A stretch of DNA of 64,000 nucleotides from Methylocella sp. (GTDB lineage Bacteria > Pseudomonadota > Alphaproteobacteria > Rhizobiales > Beijerinckiaceae): the NCBI GenBank assembly GCA_037200525.1, contig JBBCGG010000001.1, positions 1,778,501 to 1,842,500 of the forward strand. The letters are read 5' to 3'. The notes beneath the pieces are model-generated. The model saw nothing but the letters and a program-made list of their open reading frames with translations. It had not been told where the DNA came from and made no database searches. Positions 53,316-61,754 of the stretch are shown here, in pieces (position 1 is the stretch's first letter; each line of letters opens with the position of its first letter). The position numbers were made by a program, and so were the translations under genes.

Positions 53316-54728
53316 ATGCTTGGTTTGAGCGCCCTCGATCTTGCGCGGGTCCAGTTTGGCTTCACCATATCTTTTCACATTATTTTTCCGGCGATCTCCA
53401 TCGGACTGGCGAGCTATCTCGTCGTTTTGGAGGGGCTTTGGCTCTGGAAGAAGGAAACGGTTTATCGCGATCTCTATCATTTCTGGTCGAAGATTTTTGC
53501 CGTAAACTTCGCCATGGGCGTCGTATCTGGGGTGGTCATGGCCTACCAGTTCGGCACTAACTGGAGCTATTTTTCCAGCTTCGCCGGCGGCGTCACCGGC
53601 CCTCTGCTGACCTACGAGGTGCTGACGGCTTTCTTCCTTGAAGCTGGCTTCCTCGGCGTTGCGCTGTTCGGCTGGAACAAGGTCGGGCCCGGTCTTCATT
53701 TCTTCGCCACCGCGATGGTCGCGCTCGGCACTTTGGTCTCGACCATCTGGATTTTGGCCTCGAACAGCTGGATGCAGACGCCGCAAGGCTTCGAGATCCT
53801 CGATGGTCGCGTCGTTCCGGTTGACTGGCTCAAGGTCATTCTAAACCCCTCGTTCCCATACCGGCTGGCGCATATGACCGTCGCGTCTTTCCTCGCCACG
53901 GCGCTTTTTGTGGGAGCTTCCGGAGCGTGGCATCTTTTGAAGGGGCGCGACACCATTCGCGTGCGGACGATGCTATCCATGGCCATGTGGATGATTCTCA
54001 TCGTCGCGCCGATACAGGTCGAACTCGGCGACCAGCATGGCCTCAACACGCTGGAGTTCCAGCCAGCGAAAATTGCGGCGATCGAGGGCCATTGGGAGAA
54101 TAAGCCCGGCGAGAACGTCCCGCTTATCCTGTTCGGCTGGCCCGATATGAAGACGGAGACGACCCGCTTTGCGGTTCAGGTCCCCGATCTTGGCAGCCTC
54201 ATTCTCACCCATTCCTGGAACGGACAAGTTCCAGGCCTTAAGGAGTTTCCGCCAGAAGACAGGCCCAACTCCACGGTGGTGTTCTGGACTTTCCGCCTCA
54301 TGGTCGGGCTCGGAATGCTCATGGTTCTGCTTGGGCTGTGGAGTTTCGTTCAGCGCTGGCGCCGCGCCTTGTATGACTCGAGGTTCTTTCTGCGCTTCGC
54401 CGTCCTCATGGGACCGGCGGGCCTGATTGCGATCATCGCGGGATGGGTGACGACGGAAATGGGGCGTCAACCCTGGGTGGTTTACGGCGTCATGCGCACC
54501 GAGGACGCCGTCGCGCATCATTCGGCGCTCGAGCTCACCGCGACGCTCGGCCTCTTCATCGTGATGTATTTCATCGTCTTCGGAACCGGCGTGATATACA
54601 TGCTGAAACTCGTCGCCAAAGGTCCCGATCATGTCAGCGCCGAAGATGACGCCCATGGGCCAAACATCCAGCGGCCGGCGCGCCCGTTCTCGGCCGCGCC
54701 TGATGAAATTGGTCCGGCGATAAGCTAG
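53316..54728 (+). CDS. cydA: Cytochrome bd-type quinol oxidase subunit I (CioA-like)
   Basis: Quinol:oxygen oxidoreductase subunit carrying hemes b558, b595 and d. The 470 residues include His21 in FTISFHIIFPAI (heme ligand), the conserved glutamates in TYEVLTAFFLEAGFLG, the HMTVASFLATALF His (heme b558 ligand region) and GWVTTEMGRQPWVVYGVMRT near 375-400 with the quinol-site GRQPW. The short Q loop (470 residues in total) is typical of the cyanide-insensitive CioA group. It is followed by cydB and a DUF2474 peptide gene. Confidence 0.94.
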   Translation: MLGLSALDLARVQFGFTISFHIIFPAISIGLASYLVVLEGLWLWKKETVYRDLYHFWSKIFAVNFAMGVVSGVVMAYQFGTNWSYFSSFAGGVTGPLLTYEVLTAFFLEAGFLGVALFGWNKVGPGLHFFATAMVALGTLVSTIWILASNSWMQTPQGFEILDGRVVPVDWLKVILNPSFPYRLAHMTVASFLATALFVGASGAWHLLKGRDTIRVRTMLSMAMWMILIVAPIQVELGDQHGLNTLEFQPAKIAAIEGHWENKPGENVPLILFGWPDMKTETTRFAVQVPDLGSLILTHSWNGQVPGLKEFPPEDRPNSTVVFWTFRLMVGLGMLMVLLGLWSFVQRWRRALYDSRFFLRFAVLMGPAGLIAIIAGWVTTEMGRQPWVVYGVMRTEDAVAHHSALELTATLGLFIVMYFIVFGTGVIYMLKLVAKGPDHVSAEDDAHGPNIQRPARPFSAAPDEIGPAIS

Positions 54729-54847
54729 GGCATGATCTCGAAACGCCGCTCGATCTTCGGACGGGAGCGGCGGACTTTGAAGCGACGAGACGAAGACCGC
54801 AAACGACTCAAGCCGAAGCAATCAAGCTCCAAGGAGATCTGACGCAG

Positions 54848-55855
54848 ATGGGTATCGATCTTCCAGTCCTATGGGTGATCATTATCGCCTTCGGCTTGAT
54901 GATGTACGTGATCATGGACGGCTTCGATCTCGGCATCGGCATTCTGTTTCCCTTCGTTTCCGAAAGAGGCGACCGGGATACAATGGTCAACACGGTCGCG
55001 CCGGTTTGGGACGGCAACGAGACTTGGCTGGTGTTGGGCGGCGCGGGGCTGCTCGCGGCCTTTCCGCTCGCCTATTCGGTGCTGCTCAGCGCGCTCTATC
55101 TGCCGATCATCTTCATGCTCGCGGGCCTCATTTGGCGCGGCGTCGCCTTCGAGTTCCGCTTTAAGGCGGACGCGGCGCACACATGGTTCTGGGACCACGC
55201 ATTTGCATGGGGCTCTTACATCGCGGCTTTCTCCCAGGGCGTCTGCCTTGGCGCTTTCATCAATGGATTCAAGGTGACCGGGCCGTCCTATATGGGCGGC
55301 GCCTTCGACTGGCTGACCCCGTTCAGCCTGTTTACCGGCTTTGGTCTCGTCGTCTCCTACGCTTTGCTTGGCAGCACCTGGCTCATCATGAAAACCGAAG
55401 GCAGGCTGCAGCAGCGGATGATCGCATTGGCGCGGCCAATCACGCTGCTCCTGCTCGCCGTAATCGCAGCTGTCAGCATATGGACGCCGATCGCGCATAG
55501 CGCAGTTGCGGCGCGCTGGTTCAAGCTGCCGGACATCCTGTTTTTCTTGCCGGTTCCTGTCCTCGTGCTGGCGACCGCCTTAATGATCCTGCATCTCTTA
55601 AAGCGGGAAACCCACGGCGGCCCTTTCCTGCTTGCTCTGGCGCTGCTGTTTCTTGGCTATAGCGGCCTCGCCATTAGCATGTGGCCTCACATCATCCCGC
55701 CGAGCATCTCGTTCCGGGACGCTGCGGCTCCGCCGCAAAGCATGGGATTCACCCTCGTAGGAGCGCTATTCGTCATCCCATTCATCCTTTCCTACACCGC
55801 GTGGTCCTACTACGTGTTTCGCGGCAAGGTGAGGGCTGGAGAAGGCTACCATTGA
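54848..55855 (+). CDS. cydB: Cytochrome bd-type quinol oxidase subunit II
   Basis: A 335-residue, multi-helix partner of CydA. It starts with the family pattern PVLWVIIIAFGLMMYVIMDG, then FDLGIGILFPF and the TVAPVWDGNETWLVLGGAGL segment. Its stop overlaps the next gene (TTGA). It is about 120 bp after cydA on the same strand, so the two are one operon. Confidence 0.95.
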   Translation: MGIDLPVLWVIIIAFGLMMYVIMDGFDLGIGILFPFVSERGDRDTMVNTVAPVWDGNETWLVLGGAGLLAAFPLAYSVLLSALYLPIIFMLAGLIWRGVAFEFRFKADAAHTWFWDHAFAWGSYIAAFSQGVCLGAFINGFKVTGPSYMGGAFDWLTPFSLFTGFGLVVSYALLGSTWLIMKTEGRLQQRMIALARPITLLLLAVIAAVSIWTPIAHSAVAARWFKLPDILFFLPVPVLVLATALMILHLLKRETHGGPFLLALALLFLGYSGLAISMWPHIIPPSISFRDAAAPPQSMGFTLVGALFVIPFILSYTAWSYYVFRGKVRAGEGYH

Positions 55856-55998
55856 CCGAAGGGGTTTCCACCAATCGAAAGCCCTGGCTCAGCCGCATCG
55901 GTTGGCTCGTTCTGATCTGGACTTTAAGCGTGGCGGCGCTTGGCCTTGTGGCGTTGGCGATCCGCGTGATCATGTCCATGGCAGGTTTGACTACCTGA
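55852..55998 (+). CDS. DUF2474-type CydX-like small membrane peptide
   Basis: A 48-residue peptide beginning at a TTG that overlaps the cydB stop. One transmembrane helix with the KPWLSRIGWLVLIWTLSVAA pattern of DUF2474, which accompanies CioAB-type operons as a probable third subunit or stabiliser of the oxidase. Confidence 0.8.
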   Translation: MTEGVSTNRKPWLSRIGWLVLIWTLSVAALGLVALAIRVIMSMAGLTT

Positions 55999-56142
55999 CT
56001 CGAAGGCCGCCAGGAACCTATTCGTATTATTGGATCTATTCGTATTAATACTGCGCAAAAGCCAACAAAAAAGCCTGATCGCTTCGAGCTGAAGCGACCA
56101 AGCCGCCAGCGACTCTGAAAGCAGCCGCCCTTGATTTAATTT

Positions 56143-56355
56143 TTACCTCAAAGGCGTTTCTGCGCCGCCGCCGATTCTGACCTCGTGAGCCTCGATTTCA
56201 TCCTCGACGGCGGTCAGAACAATTTGCAAAAGCGCGATGTTGCGAAGAGCGTCGGCGGAAGGCGCTCCGCCTTTCTCAGCCAGTTCTTCGATCGCCTGCA
56301 AGCGGGATTTCTCAAGGCGATCCCGAAGGGCGTGTATCGGTGCGATATCGGCCAT
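56143..56355 (-). CDS. Small helical hypothetical protein
   Basis: A 70-residue, helical product (IHALRDRLEKSRLQAIEELA, then a second helix through LLQIVLTAVEDEIEAHEV). AAGGAAAC lies about 8 bp before the ATG at 56,355. No family recognised; possibly a coiled-coil dimer. Confidence 0.6.
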   Translation of the reverse strand: MADIAPIHALRDRLEKSRLQAIEELAEKGGAPSADALRNIALLQIVLTAVEDEIEAHEVRIGGGAETPLR

Positions 56356-56650
56356 CAGACGTTTCCTTTTAAAGTCTTGTTGCAATCTCGACCGTCAGAG
56401 CCCCTCTGACGGCTGGCCCCGAAAGAGGAAGCCTGCGCGGCGCGCCGCTTCCTCGGTCAAGTTCATTAACCTACCGCGCTCTATTGTGCGTCGACTATAG
56501 AACCCATGCATGGTTCGACGCGGGCGTCGATTGATCCTCGCATAATTCCGCCAGCATATCGAGAGGCGTAGTGTAATCGACGCACAGAACCTTATGGAAG
56601 GGATTTGCAGCCCGCAAATCGCTAAGAAAGCGGATGCAAATCTCCGGCGG

Positions 56651-57640
56651 TCAGACCGTGACGACGACTTTGCCGATCTGCTGGTTGGACTCCAGATAGC
56701 GGTGCGCTTCGACGATCTGATCAAGCGGGAAGGTTTTCGCGATGACAGGCTTTAGCGCGCCCGTGGCGAGACCGTGGACCACGAATTTCTTGCTGGCTTC
56801 GAACCGCGCTGGATCGCGAGTTGTATCCAACAGCACATAAGCCTGGATGGTCAGACGATTGGCCAGAAGGTCTAAGACCGGAAGCGGCGTCGATTCCGCG
56901 TTGAGCGCGCCATAAAGCACCAAAATGCCGTGCATGGTCATGCTCGGAGTCAGTTTGGCCAAAGTCGGGCCGCCGACAGGATCAAAGACCACCCGCGCCC
57001 CGCGCCCGTTCGTAATGCGTAGGGTTTCCGCGACGATGTCCTGCTCAGTGGTCACGATGACGTCCGCGGCCCCTAGCTCCAGCAGTTTCGCCTTCTTGGC
57101 GGCGCTCCGAGTCAAGGCGACGGGTATGGCCCCCACCATATTGGCGAGTTGAATTGCGGCGATGCCGACGCTGCTCGAGGCGGCTGGAATCAATATCGTA
57201 TCGCCGGCGAAGAGCTTTGCCGTCTCGATCAAAGCGCCATAGGCCGTAAGATACATCATCCACGTCGCAGCCGCCTCGGCGAATGACAGGCTTTTAGGAT
57301 GTTTTATCACGGCAAAAGCCGGCGCGAGGACGAGCTCGCCATAGAGGCCATAGGCGTTCAGCGAAAACGCCGGCGCGACGCTCACGGCATCGCCAATCGC
57401 GAAGCCCTCGACGCCCTCGCCAATGGATTCGATTTCGCCTGCGGCCTCATAGCCAAGGCCGGCAGGAAGCTTTGGATCCTCAATATATTGCCCCGAACGG
57501 AACATGGACTCAGCGCGGTTTAATCCTATCGCCTTCTCGCGGATGCGCACTTCGTCTTTTCTTGGAGGCGCAATGGCGACATCCTCGATTCGAAGCACGT
57601 CGGGGGAGCCTGTTGCGTGGAAACGGACGACGCGGGACAT
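56651..57640 (-). CDS. MDR-family quinone oxidoreductase-like protein
   Basis: A 329-residue medium-chain reductase of the zinc-independent quinone oxidoreductase type: N-terminal GroES-like domain (VRIREKAIGLNRAESMFRSG), the PAGLGYEAAGEIESIGEGVE segment, then a Rossmann domain (DTILIPAASSSVGIAAIQLA) and the C-terminal VEAHRYLESNQQIGKVVVTV. There are no zinc-site cysteines or catalytic His. NADPH-dependent reduction of quinones or alpha,beta-unsaturated carbonyls is likely; the substrate is unknown. GAGGAATTC precedes the start. Confidence 0.85.
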   Translation of the reverse strand: MSRVVRFHATGSPDVLRIEDVAIAPPRKDEVRIREKAIGLNRAESMFRSGQYIEDPKLPAGLGYEAAGEIESIGEGVEGFAIGDAVSVAPAFSLNAYGLYGELVLAPAFAVIKHPKSLSFAEAAATWMMYLTAYGALIETAKLFAGDTILIPAASSSVGIAAIQLANMVGAIPVALTRSAAKKAKLLELGAADVIVTTEQDIVAETLRITNGRGARVVFDPVGGPTLAKLTPSMTMHGILVLYGALNAESTPLPVLDLLANRLTIQAYVLLDTTRDPARFEASKKFVVHGLATGALKPVIAKTFPLDQIVEAHRYLESNQQIGKVVVTV

Positions 57641-57696
57641 AATGAATTCCTCATTGTTGGGGTCTAGAAATATCGGATGTTTCGATTAGCGGCAGG

Positions 57697-57906
57697 TCAC
57701 TTTTTGAAGAAGGCTGCGGCGGCCTCCAAAGAGGCGCGCTTGGCCTTTCGCGCCTCTTCCAAGCGGCCGATTTCGGCTTGCAAGAGGGCAATGCGCTCAT
57801 CGAGCTGATCAACGGAAAGATCGTCCAGGGCCTGTCCGATCTCATGAAAAGATGCGGCCCGGCGGCGTGGCGCCGCGCCAAAGATATTTCCATCGTCGAT
57901 AGCCAT
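57697..57906 (-). CDS. DUF1192 family protein
   Basis: A 69-residue protein with the DUF1192 pattern: an N-terminal AIDDGNIFGAAPRRRAASFH, then VDQLDERIALLQAEIGRLEE and a helical KAKRASLEAAAAFFKK tail. DUF1192 proteins are small, common in alphaproteobacteria, and of unknown role. The ATG at 57,906 is chosen because the upstream frame extension lacks a ribosome-binding site. It lies about 55 bp before the MDR gene on the same strand. Confidence 0.8.
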   Translation of the reverse strand: MAIDDGNIFGAAPRRRAASFHEIGQALDDLSVDQLDERIALLQAEIGRLEEARKAKRASLEAAAAFFKK

Positions 57907-58060
57907 GGCTTCACCTCGTCTGCCTGAAAAAGCCCGAACGCTCCACCCAGCGTTCCCCGTTCGCAGGGCCAGTCCGAAATCGTCCAGCCCTTTTCCGGCG
58001 GCTGGCGAAACTATGTCATTCGAAGACGGCGCGCGCGGCGGAGAGCCTGCTTTAGCATCC

Positions 58061-59866
58061 TTATCGCAATGCGAAGACCGTGAGCTGTCCGCCGAGCGCT
58101 GTGTAGTTGGCGAGGGCCGCATAGACTTCCGGCGAATTGGCGCCCTCTCCGGAATGGCTGAGGCCGGCGGTCAAGCCGACGCCGGACCAGCCTCCGACGC
58201 CGGAAAGCACCGCTACAAATTGCCTGCCATCGTACTCATAGGTCATGATGTTGCCGATAATGCTGGACGGCGTTTTGAATTTGTAGAGCTCCTTGCCGGA
58301 CCTCGCATCCACGGCTTTCAGATAACCCTCTAACGTCCCGTAAAAGACGACTCCGCCCGCGGTTGCGAGAACGCCCGAAGCGACGGCGAAAGGTTCGGCG
58401 TCCGACCAGACGATCTTGCCAGCCTTTGCATCCCACGCGATCAGGCCGCCCATCGCGGTCTCGCCCTTTGGCGGATAGACCGACGTGTCCGCCCCGGTAT
58501 AAGGCTGGCCCGCGGCATAGGTTATTTTGAACGGTTCGTAATCCATGCAGATATGAGTCACAGGCGCATAGAAAAGCGCGGTAAGCGGAGAATAGGCGGC
58601 AGGATTTGCATTCTTGGCCCCGACGGTGCTTGGGCAAATGCCTTGCGTCGTCGCCTCTTCGCCATTGTGATCGGGCGAATAGGCGTCAACGACCAGAGGC
58701 CGGCCATAGGTCTTTGAGCTTTTGTTCATATCGATATTAGTCGCCCAATTGACCGAGGGCTCGTATTTCTCCGCGGAGAGCAACTCGCCGTCGGCGCGAT
58801 CGAGCTTGTAGGCAAAGCCGTTGCGATCGAAGTGCGTCAGCGTTTTCCGCATGCCGCCATCGATCGTCTCATCGACCAGGATCATCTCGTTGACGCCGTC
58901 ATAGTCCCATTCATCGTGCGGTATCATCTGATAGACCCAGCGCGCCATGCCGGTATCGACGTCGCGCGCAAAAATCGTCATCGCCCATTTGTTGTCGCCC
59001 GGCCGCTGCCTGGGGTTCCATGTCGACGGATTGCCGGACCCGTAATAGATGAGATTCAGTTCGGGGTCGTAGGAAATCGAACCCCAGGGCGCGCCGCCGC
59101 CGATCTTCCACTGATCGCCCTGCCAGCTCGCAAGGCTCGACTCCGCGCCGACCGGCTCGCCAAGCGCGGTCGTCTTGACCGGATCGATGAGCGCATCGGA
59201 ATCAGGCCCGATCGAATAGGCGCGCCAGACTTGCCCCCCGGTCTTGATGTCATAAGCGGTGAGATAACCGCGCACGCCGAATTCGCCGCCGGATATGCCG
59301 ACGAGCACTTTATCCTTGACGACAAAAGGCGCTGATGTCCCAGTCGCGCCCGCCGCCGGGTCGCCGTTCCTCACCGACCAAATTTTTGCTCCGGTTATAG
59401 CGTCGAGCGCGACCAAGGTCGCATCGGCCTGATACAAGAAGATCTTGCCCTCGCCATAGGCGACGCCGCGGCTGACTGTATCGCAGCACATCACGGCGAT
59501 GACGTTCTCATCCTGGCGAGGCTCGTATTTCCACAGAATTTCGCCGTCGTGACTGAGATCGAGCGCATAGACGATATTGGGGAAAGGCGTGTGCATATAC
59601 ATGATGTCGCCGACGACCAGCGGCGCGCCCTCGTGGCCGCGCAGAACGCCAGTTGAAAACGTCCAGACGGGCGTGAGATTTTTGACGTTTTCCGAATTGA
59701 TCTGCTTCAGCGTCGAGTAACGCGCATTGGCGTAATCGCCCGCGGGTTGCGTCCAGTTTTTATCCGCGCCGATCCGCGCCGTCGCGGTTTGGGCATGCCC
59801 GCCCGAAACGCCGACCAGGCACGCGCAAACAAAGTCGACCGCGCGGGCGGTCCATTTCTTATTCAT
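58061..59866 (-). CDS. xoxF: XoxF-type lanthanide-dependent PQQ methanol dehydrogenase
   Basis: Periplasmic oxidation of methanol with PQQ. The 601-residue product has a signal peptide ([16 protein letters not shown]) and an eight-bladed propeller with W-motif repeats. The vicinal disulphide pair Cys127-Cys128 is in [11 protein letters not shown], metal ligands in GGEFGVRG and [12 protein letters not shown], and the catalytic Asp321 is followed two residues later by Asp323 ([11 protein letters not shown]), the extra lanthanide-coordinating aspartate that separates XoxF from calcium-dependent MxaF. No xoxG, xoxJ or pqq gene is adjacent, so electron-transfer partners must be elsewhere. Methanol specificity is inferred from the family. 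Confidence 0.9.
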   Translation of the reverse strand: MNKKWTARAVDFVCACLVGVSGGHAQTATARIGADKNWTQPAGDYANARYSTLKQINSENVKNLTPVWTFSTGVLRGHEGAPLVVGDIMYMHTPFPNIVYALDLSHDGEILWKYEPRQDENVIAVMCCDTVSRGVAYGEGKIFLYQADATLVALDAITGAKIWSVRNGDPAAGATGTSAPFVVKDKVLVGISGGEFGVRGYLTAYDIKTGGQVWRAYSIGPDSDALIDPVKTTALGEPVGAESSLASWQGDQWKIGGGAPWGSISYDPELNLIYYGSGNPSTWNPRQRPGDNKWAMTIFARDVDTGMARWVYQMIPHDEWDYDGVNEMILVDETIDGGMRKTLTHFDRNGFAYKLDRADGELLSAEKYEPSVNWATNIDMNKSSKTYGRPLVVDAYSPDHNGEEATTQGICPSTVGAKNANPAAYSPLTALFYAPVTHICMDYEPFKITYAAGQPYTGADTSVYPPKGETAMGGLIAWDAKAGKIVWSDAEPFAVASGVLATAGGVVFYGTLEGYLKAVDARSGKELYKFKTPSSIIGNIMTYEYDGRQFVAVLSGVGGWSGVGLTAGLSHSGEGANSPEVYAALANYTALGGQLTVFALR

Positions 59867-59966
59867 TCAGGGCGAACCATTTCAATTGCGAGGATTTGGA
59901 AGTTCTCGCGTAAGAAAATGGCCGCTTCGGGATAAACCGGCCATTCGAAGGCCGGGACTTTGGCTC

Positions 59967-60286
59967 TCAAGAATGCGGCCGATGTTCGGCCTTTTGCTTT
60001 CGCGTGGCGGCGGCTTTTTTGGCCGAGGCCGACCGCTCCGCAGCAGGCCGATTGGCGGACGCTCTGCCCCCTATTTCTCCGCCCTTATGCGCCGCCGGGT
60101 GACCGGTTTCCTTGCCTCGTCCCGAGCCACCGACTCTCTTGCCGCCGCCATCGTCCTTGTTCACCTGGCCCAGGCCCGGCGTTCGGCCTGTTTGGTCGAG
60201 ACGCCCTTCTCCTCGTAGCTCCCGGCGATGTGCTCCGCCTTGCGTTCCTGTTTGTCGGTGTATTTCGACTTGTCGCCTTGTGGCAT
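59967..60286 (-). pseudogene. Small stress-type protein gene with a frameshift
   Basis: The N-terminal half MPQGDKSKYTDKQERKAEHI...AERRAWAR starts at 60,286 with GGAGAACTG upstream and stops at 60,161. The next frame continues at once as NKDDGGGKRVGGSGRGKETG... to 59,967. Together they match a family of small basic proteins, often annotated as plasmid-stabilisation or Gly/Lys-rich stress proteins, whose normal length is about 100 residues. A single missing base near 60,163 (GCCAGGTGAAC, where a GCC-ACG-GTG-like sequence is expected) explains the break. Confidence 0.65.
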
Positions 60287-60512
60287 ATCAGTTCTCCACA
60301 GCTCAATGCATGGTGCGGCGAAGGTTTTCGCGCCATCGTAAATTGGCGCAAACGCTACGTCGCGCTTTCCGTTCCGGGCGCGCGAAGGTTTCCGAATCAA
60401 CCTCAAGCCGTATATGGTGGCGCTTCAGCAGCTTTGATCCAAAGCGCGGCGCCCTGAGCTTGGCGGTTCGCATAGGGGACAGGCGCGGATATGATTTCTC
60501 GGGTGATCTCGT

Positions 60513-61751
60513 TTGCGCTTCCGTTTCATTCATGCAGCCGATCTCCATCTGGACAGTCCATTGCTTGGCCTTGCCAAGCAATCGGAAAATTTCGCCGCGC
60601 GCGTCGATGACGCCTCCCGGCGCGCGTTCGACAATCTCATCGCGCTCGCCATTGAAGAGGAATGCCGCCTCATTGTCATCGCCGGCGATGTGTTCGATGG
60701 CCAGTGGCGCGATTATCGCACCGGCCAATTCTTCGTCGATCGCATGCGGCGTTTACGGGAGCGCGGCGTTCGCGTGATCATGATCGCCGGCAATCACGAC
60801 GCCGAAAATCGCTTCGCCGCACGCCTCGAACTCTCCGATAACGTAACCCTGCTTTCGTCGAAACGGCCGGACACCGTGCTGGTCGACGAAATCGAAACCG
60901 CCGTCCACGGACAAAGCTTTCCGCAACGCGATGTGCTCGACAATATCGCCCTTGCGTACCCAAGGCCCGTTGCCGGCCGCTTCAATATCGGACTGCTGCA
61001 TACCGCCGGCGCTGGCCGCGACGGCCACGCAAATTATGCGCCTTGCACTGTCGAGCAACTGACGAACCACGGCTATCAATATTGGGCGCTGGGCCACATC
61101 CACGCCCGCGAAGAACTCTCGACTTCGCCCTATATTGTTTTTTCCGGCAATCTCCAGGGGCGGAGCATCCGCGAGACCGGCGCAAAAGGAGCGACGCTCG
61201 TCACCGTCGAGGAGGGAGCCATCGTTGCGCTCGAACATCGCGCGCTCGATGTGATTCGCTGGGCCGCGGAGGAGCTGGATTGTTCCGCCTTCAACGATCG
61301 TCACGAGCTTCTCGCCGCGATCAGATCGCTGATTGATGGCGCCTATGCCGCCGCTGACGGCCGCGCGCTGGCGCTCCGCCTGACGCTGACGGGAGCGACC
61401 GCGCTTCATGCCGATCTCGTGACGGGGGCGGCCGAGCTTCGCGAGGAGACCGAAACCCTGCTGGCCGGTGCAGCGAGCGATATCTGGTTGGAGAAATTGG
61501 CGGTCAAAACCTCGCCGCCGGGCGAAAGCGCCAGCCTCGATCCAACAATCGCAGGCGATCTGCATCGCACCATCAATGAGCTCGCTGATAGCCGCTGGCT
61601 GCAGGATCGGCTGGCGGATCGGCTCGGCGAGATCCGCGCGAAATTGCCGATGAATGCCCAGGTCGATGCGCTCCTGGCGCAGCTCGAGGCCGAAGGGGCA
61701 GAGCGGGCGCGGAACTTCGCGCTGGCGTTGTTGCGCAAGGGGCAGCGTTAG
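60513..61751 (+). CDS. SbcD/YhaO-like metallophosphoesterase (DNA exonuclease)
   Basis: A 412-residue nuclease of the Mre11/SbcD fold with all five motifs: FIHAADLHLDSPL, IAGDVFDGQW, AGNHDAENR, a following His region (LLHTAGAGRDGHANY) and GHIHAREELS. The C-terminal helical part resembles YhaO. Together with the next gene, which lies 3 bp downstream, it forms a YhaO-YhaN-type pair in DNA end processing, comparable to SbcCD. The start is a GTG/ATG-rich area; 60,513 gives the correct RFRFIHAADLHLD opening. Confidence 0.87.
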   Translation: MRFRFIHAADLHLDSPLLGLAKQSENFAARVDDASRRAFDNLIALAIEEECRLIVIAGDVFDGQWRDYRTGQFFVDRMRRLRERGVRVIMIAGNHDAENRFAARLELSDNVTLLSSKRPDTVLVDEIETAVHGQSFPQRDVLDNIALAYPRPVAGRFNIGLLHTAGAGRDGHANYAPCTVEQLTNHGYQYWALGHIHAREELSTSPYIVFSGNLQGRSIRETGAKGATLVTVEEGAIVALEHRALDVIRWAAEELDCSAFNDRHELLAAIRSLIDGAYAAADGRALALRLTLTGATALHADLVTGAAELREETETLLAGAASDIWLEKLAVKTSPPGESASLDPTIAGDLHRTINELADSRWLQDRLADRLGEIRAKLPMNAQVDALLAQLEAEGAERARNFALALLRKGQR

Positions 61752-61754
61752 CCG

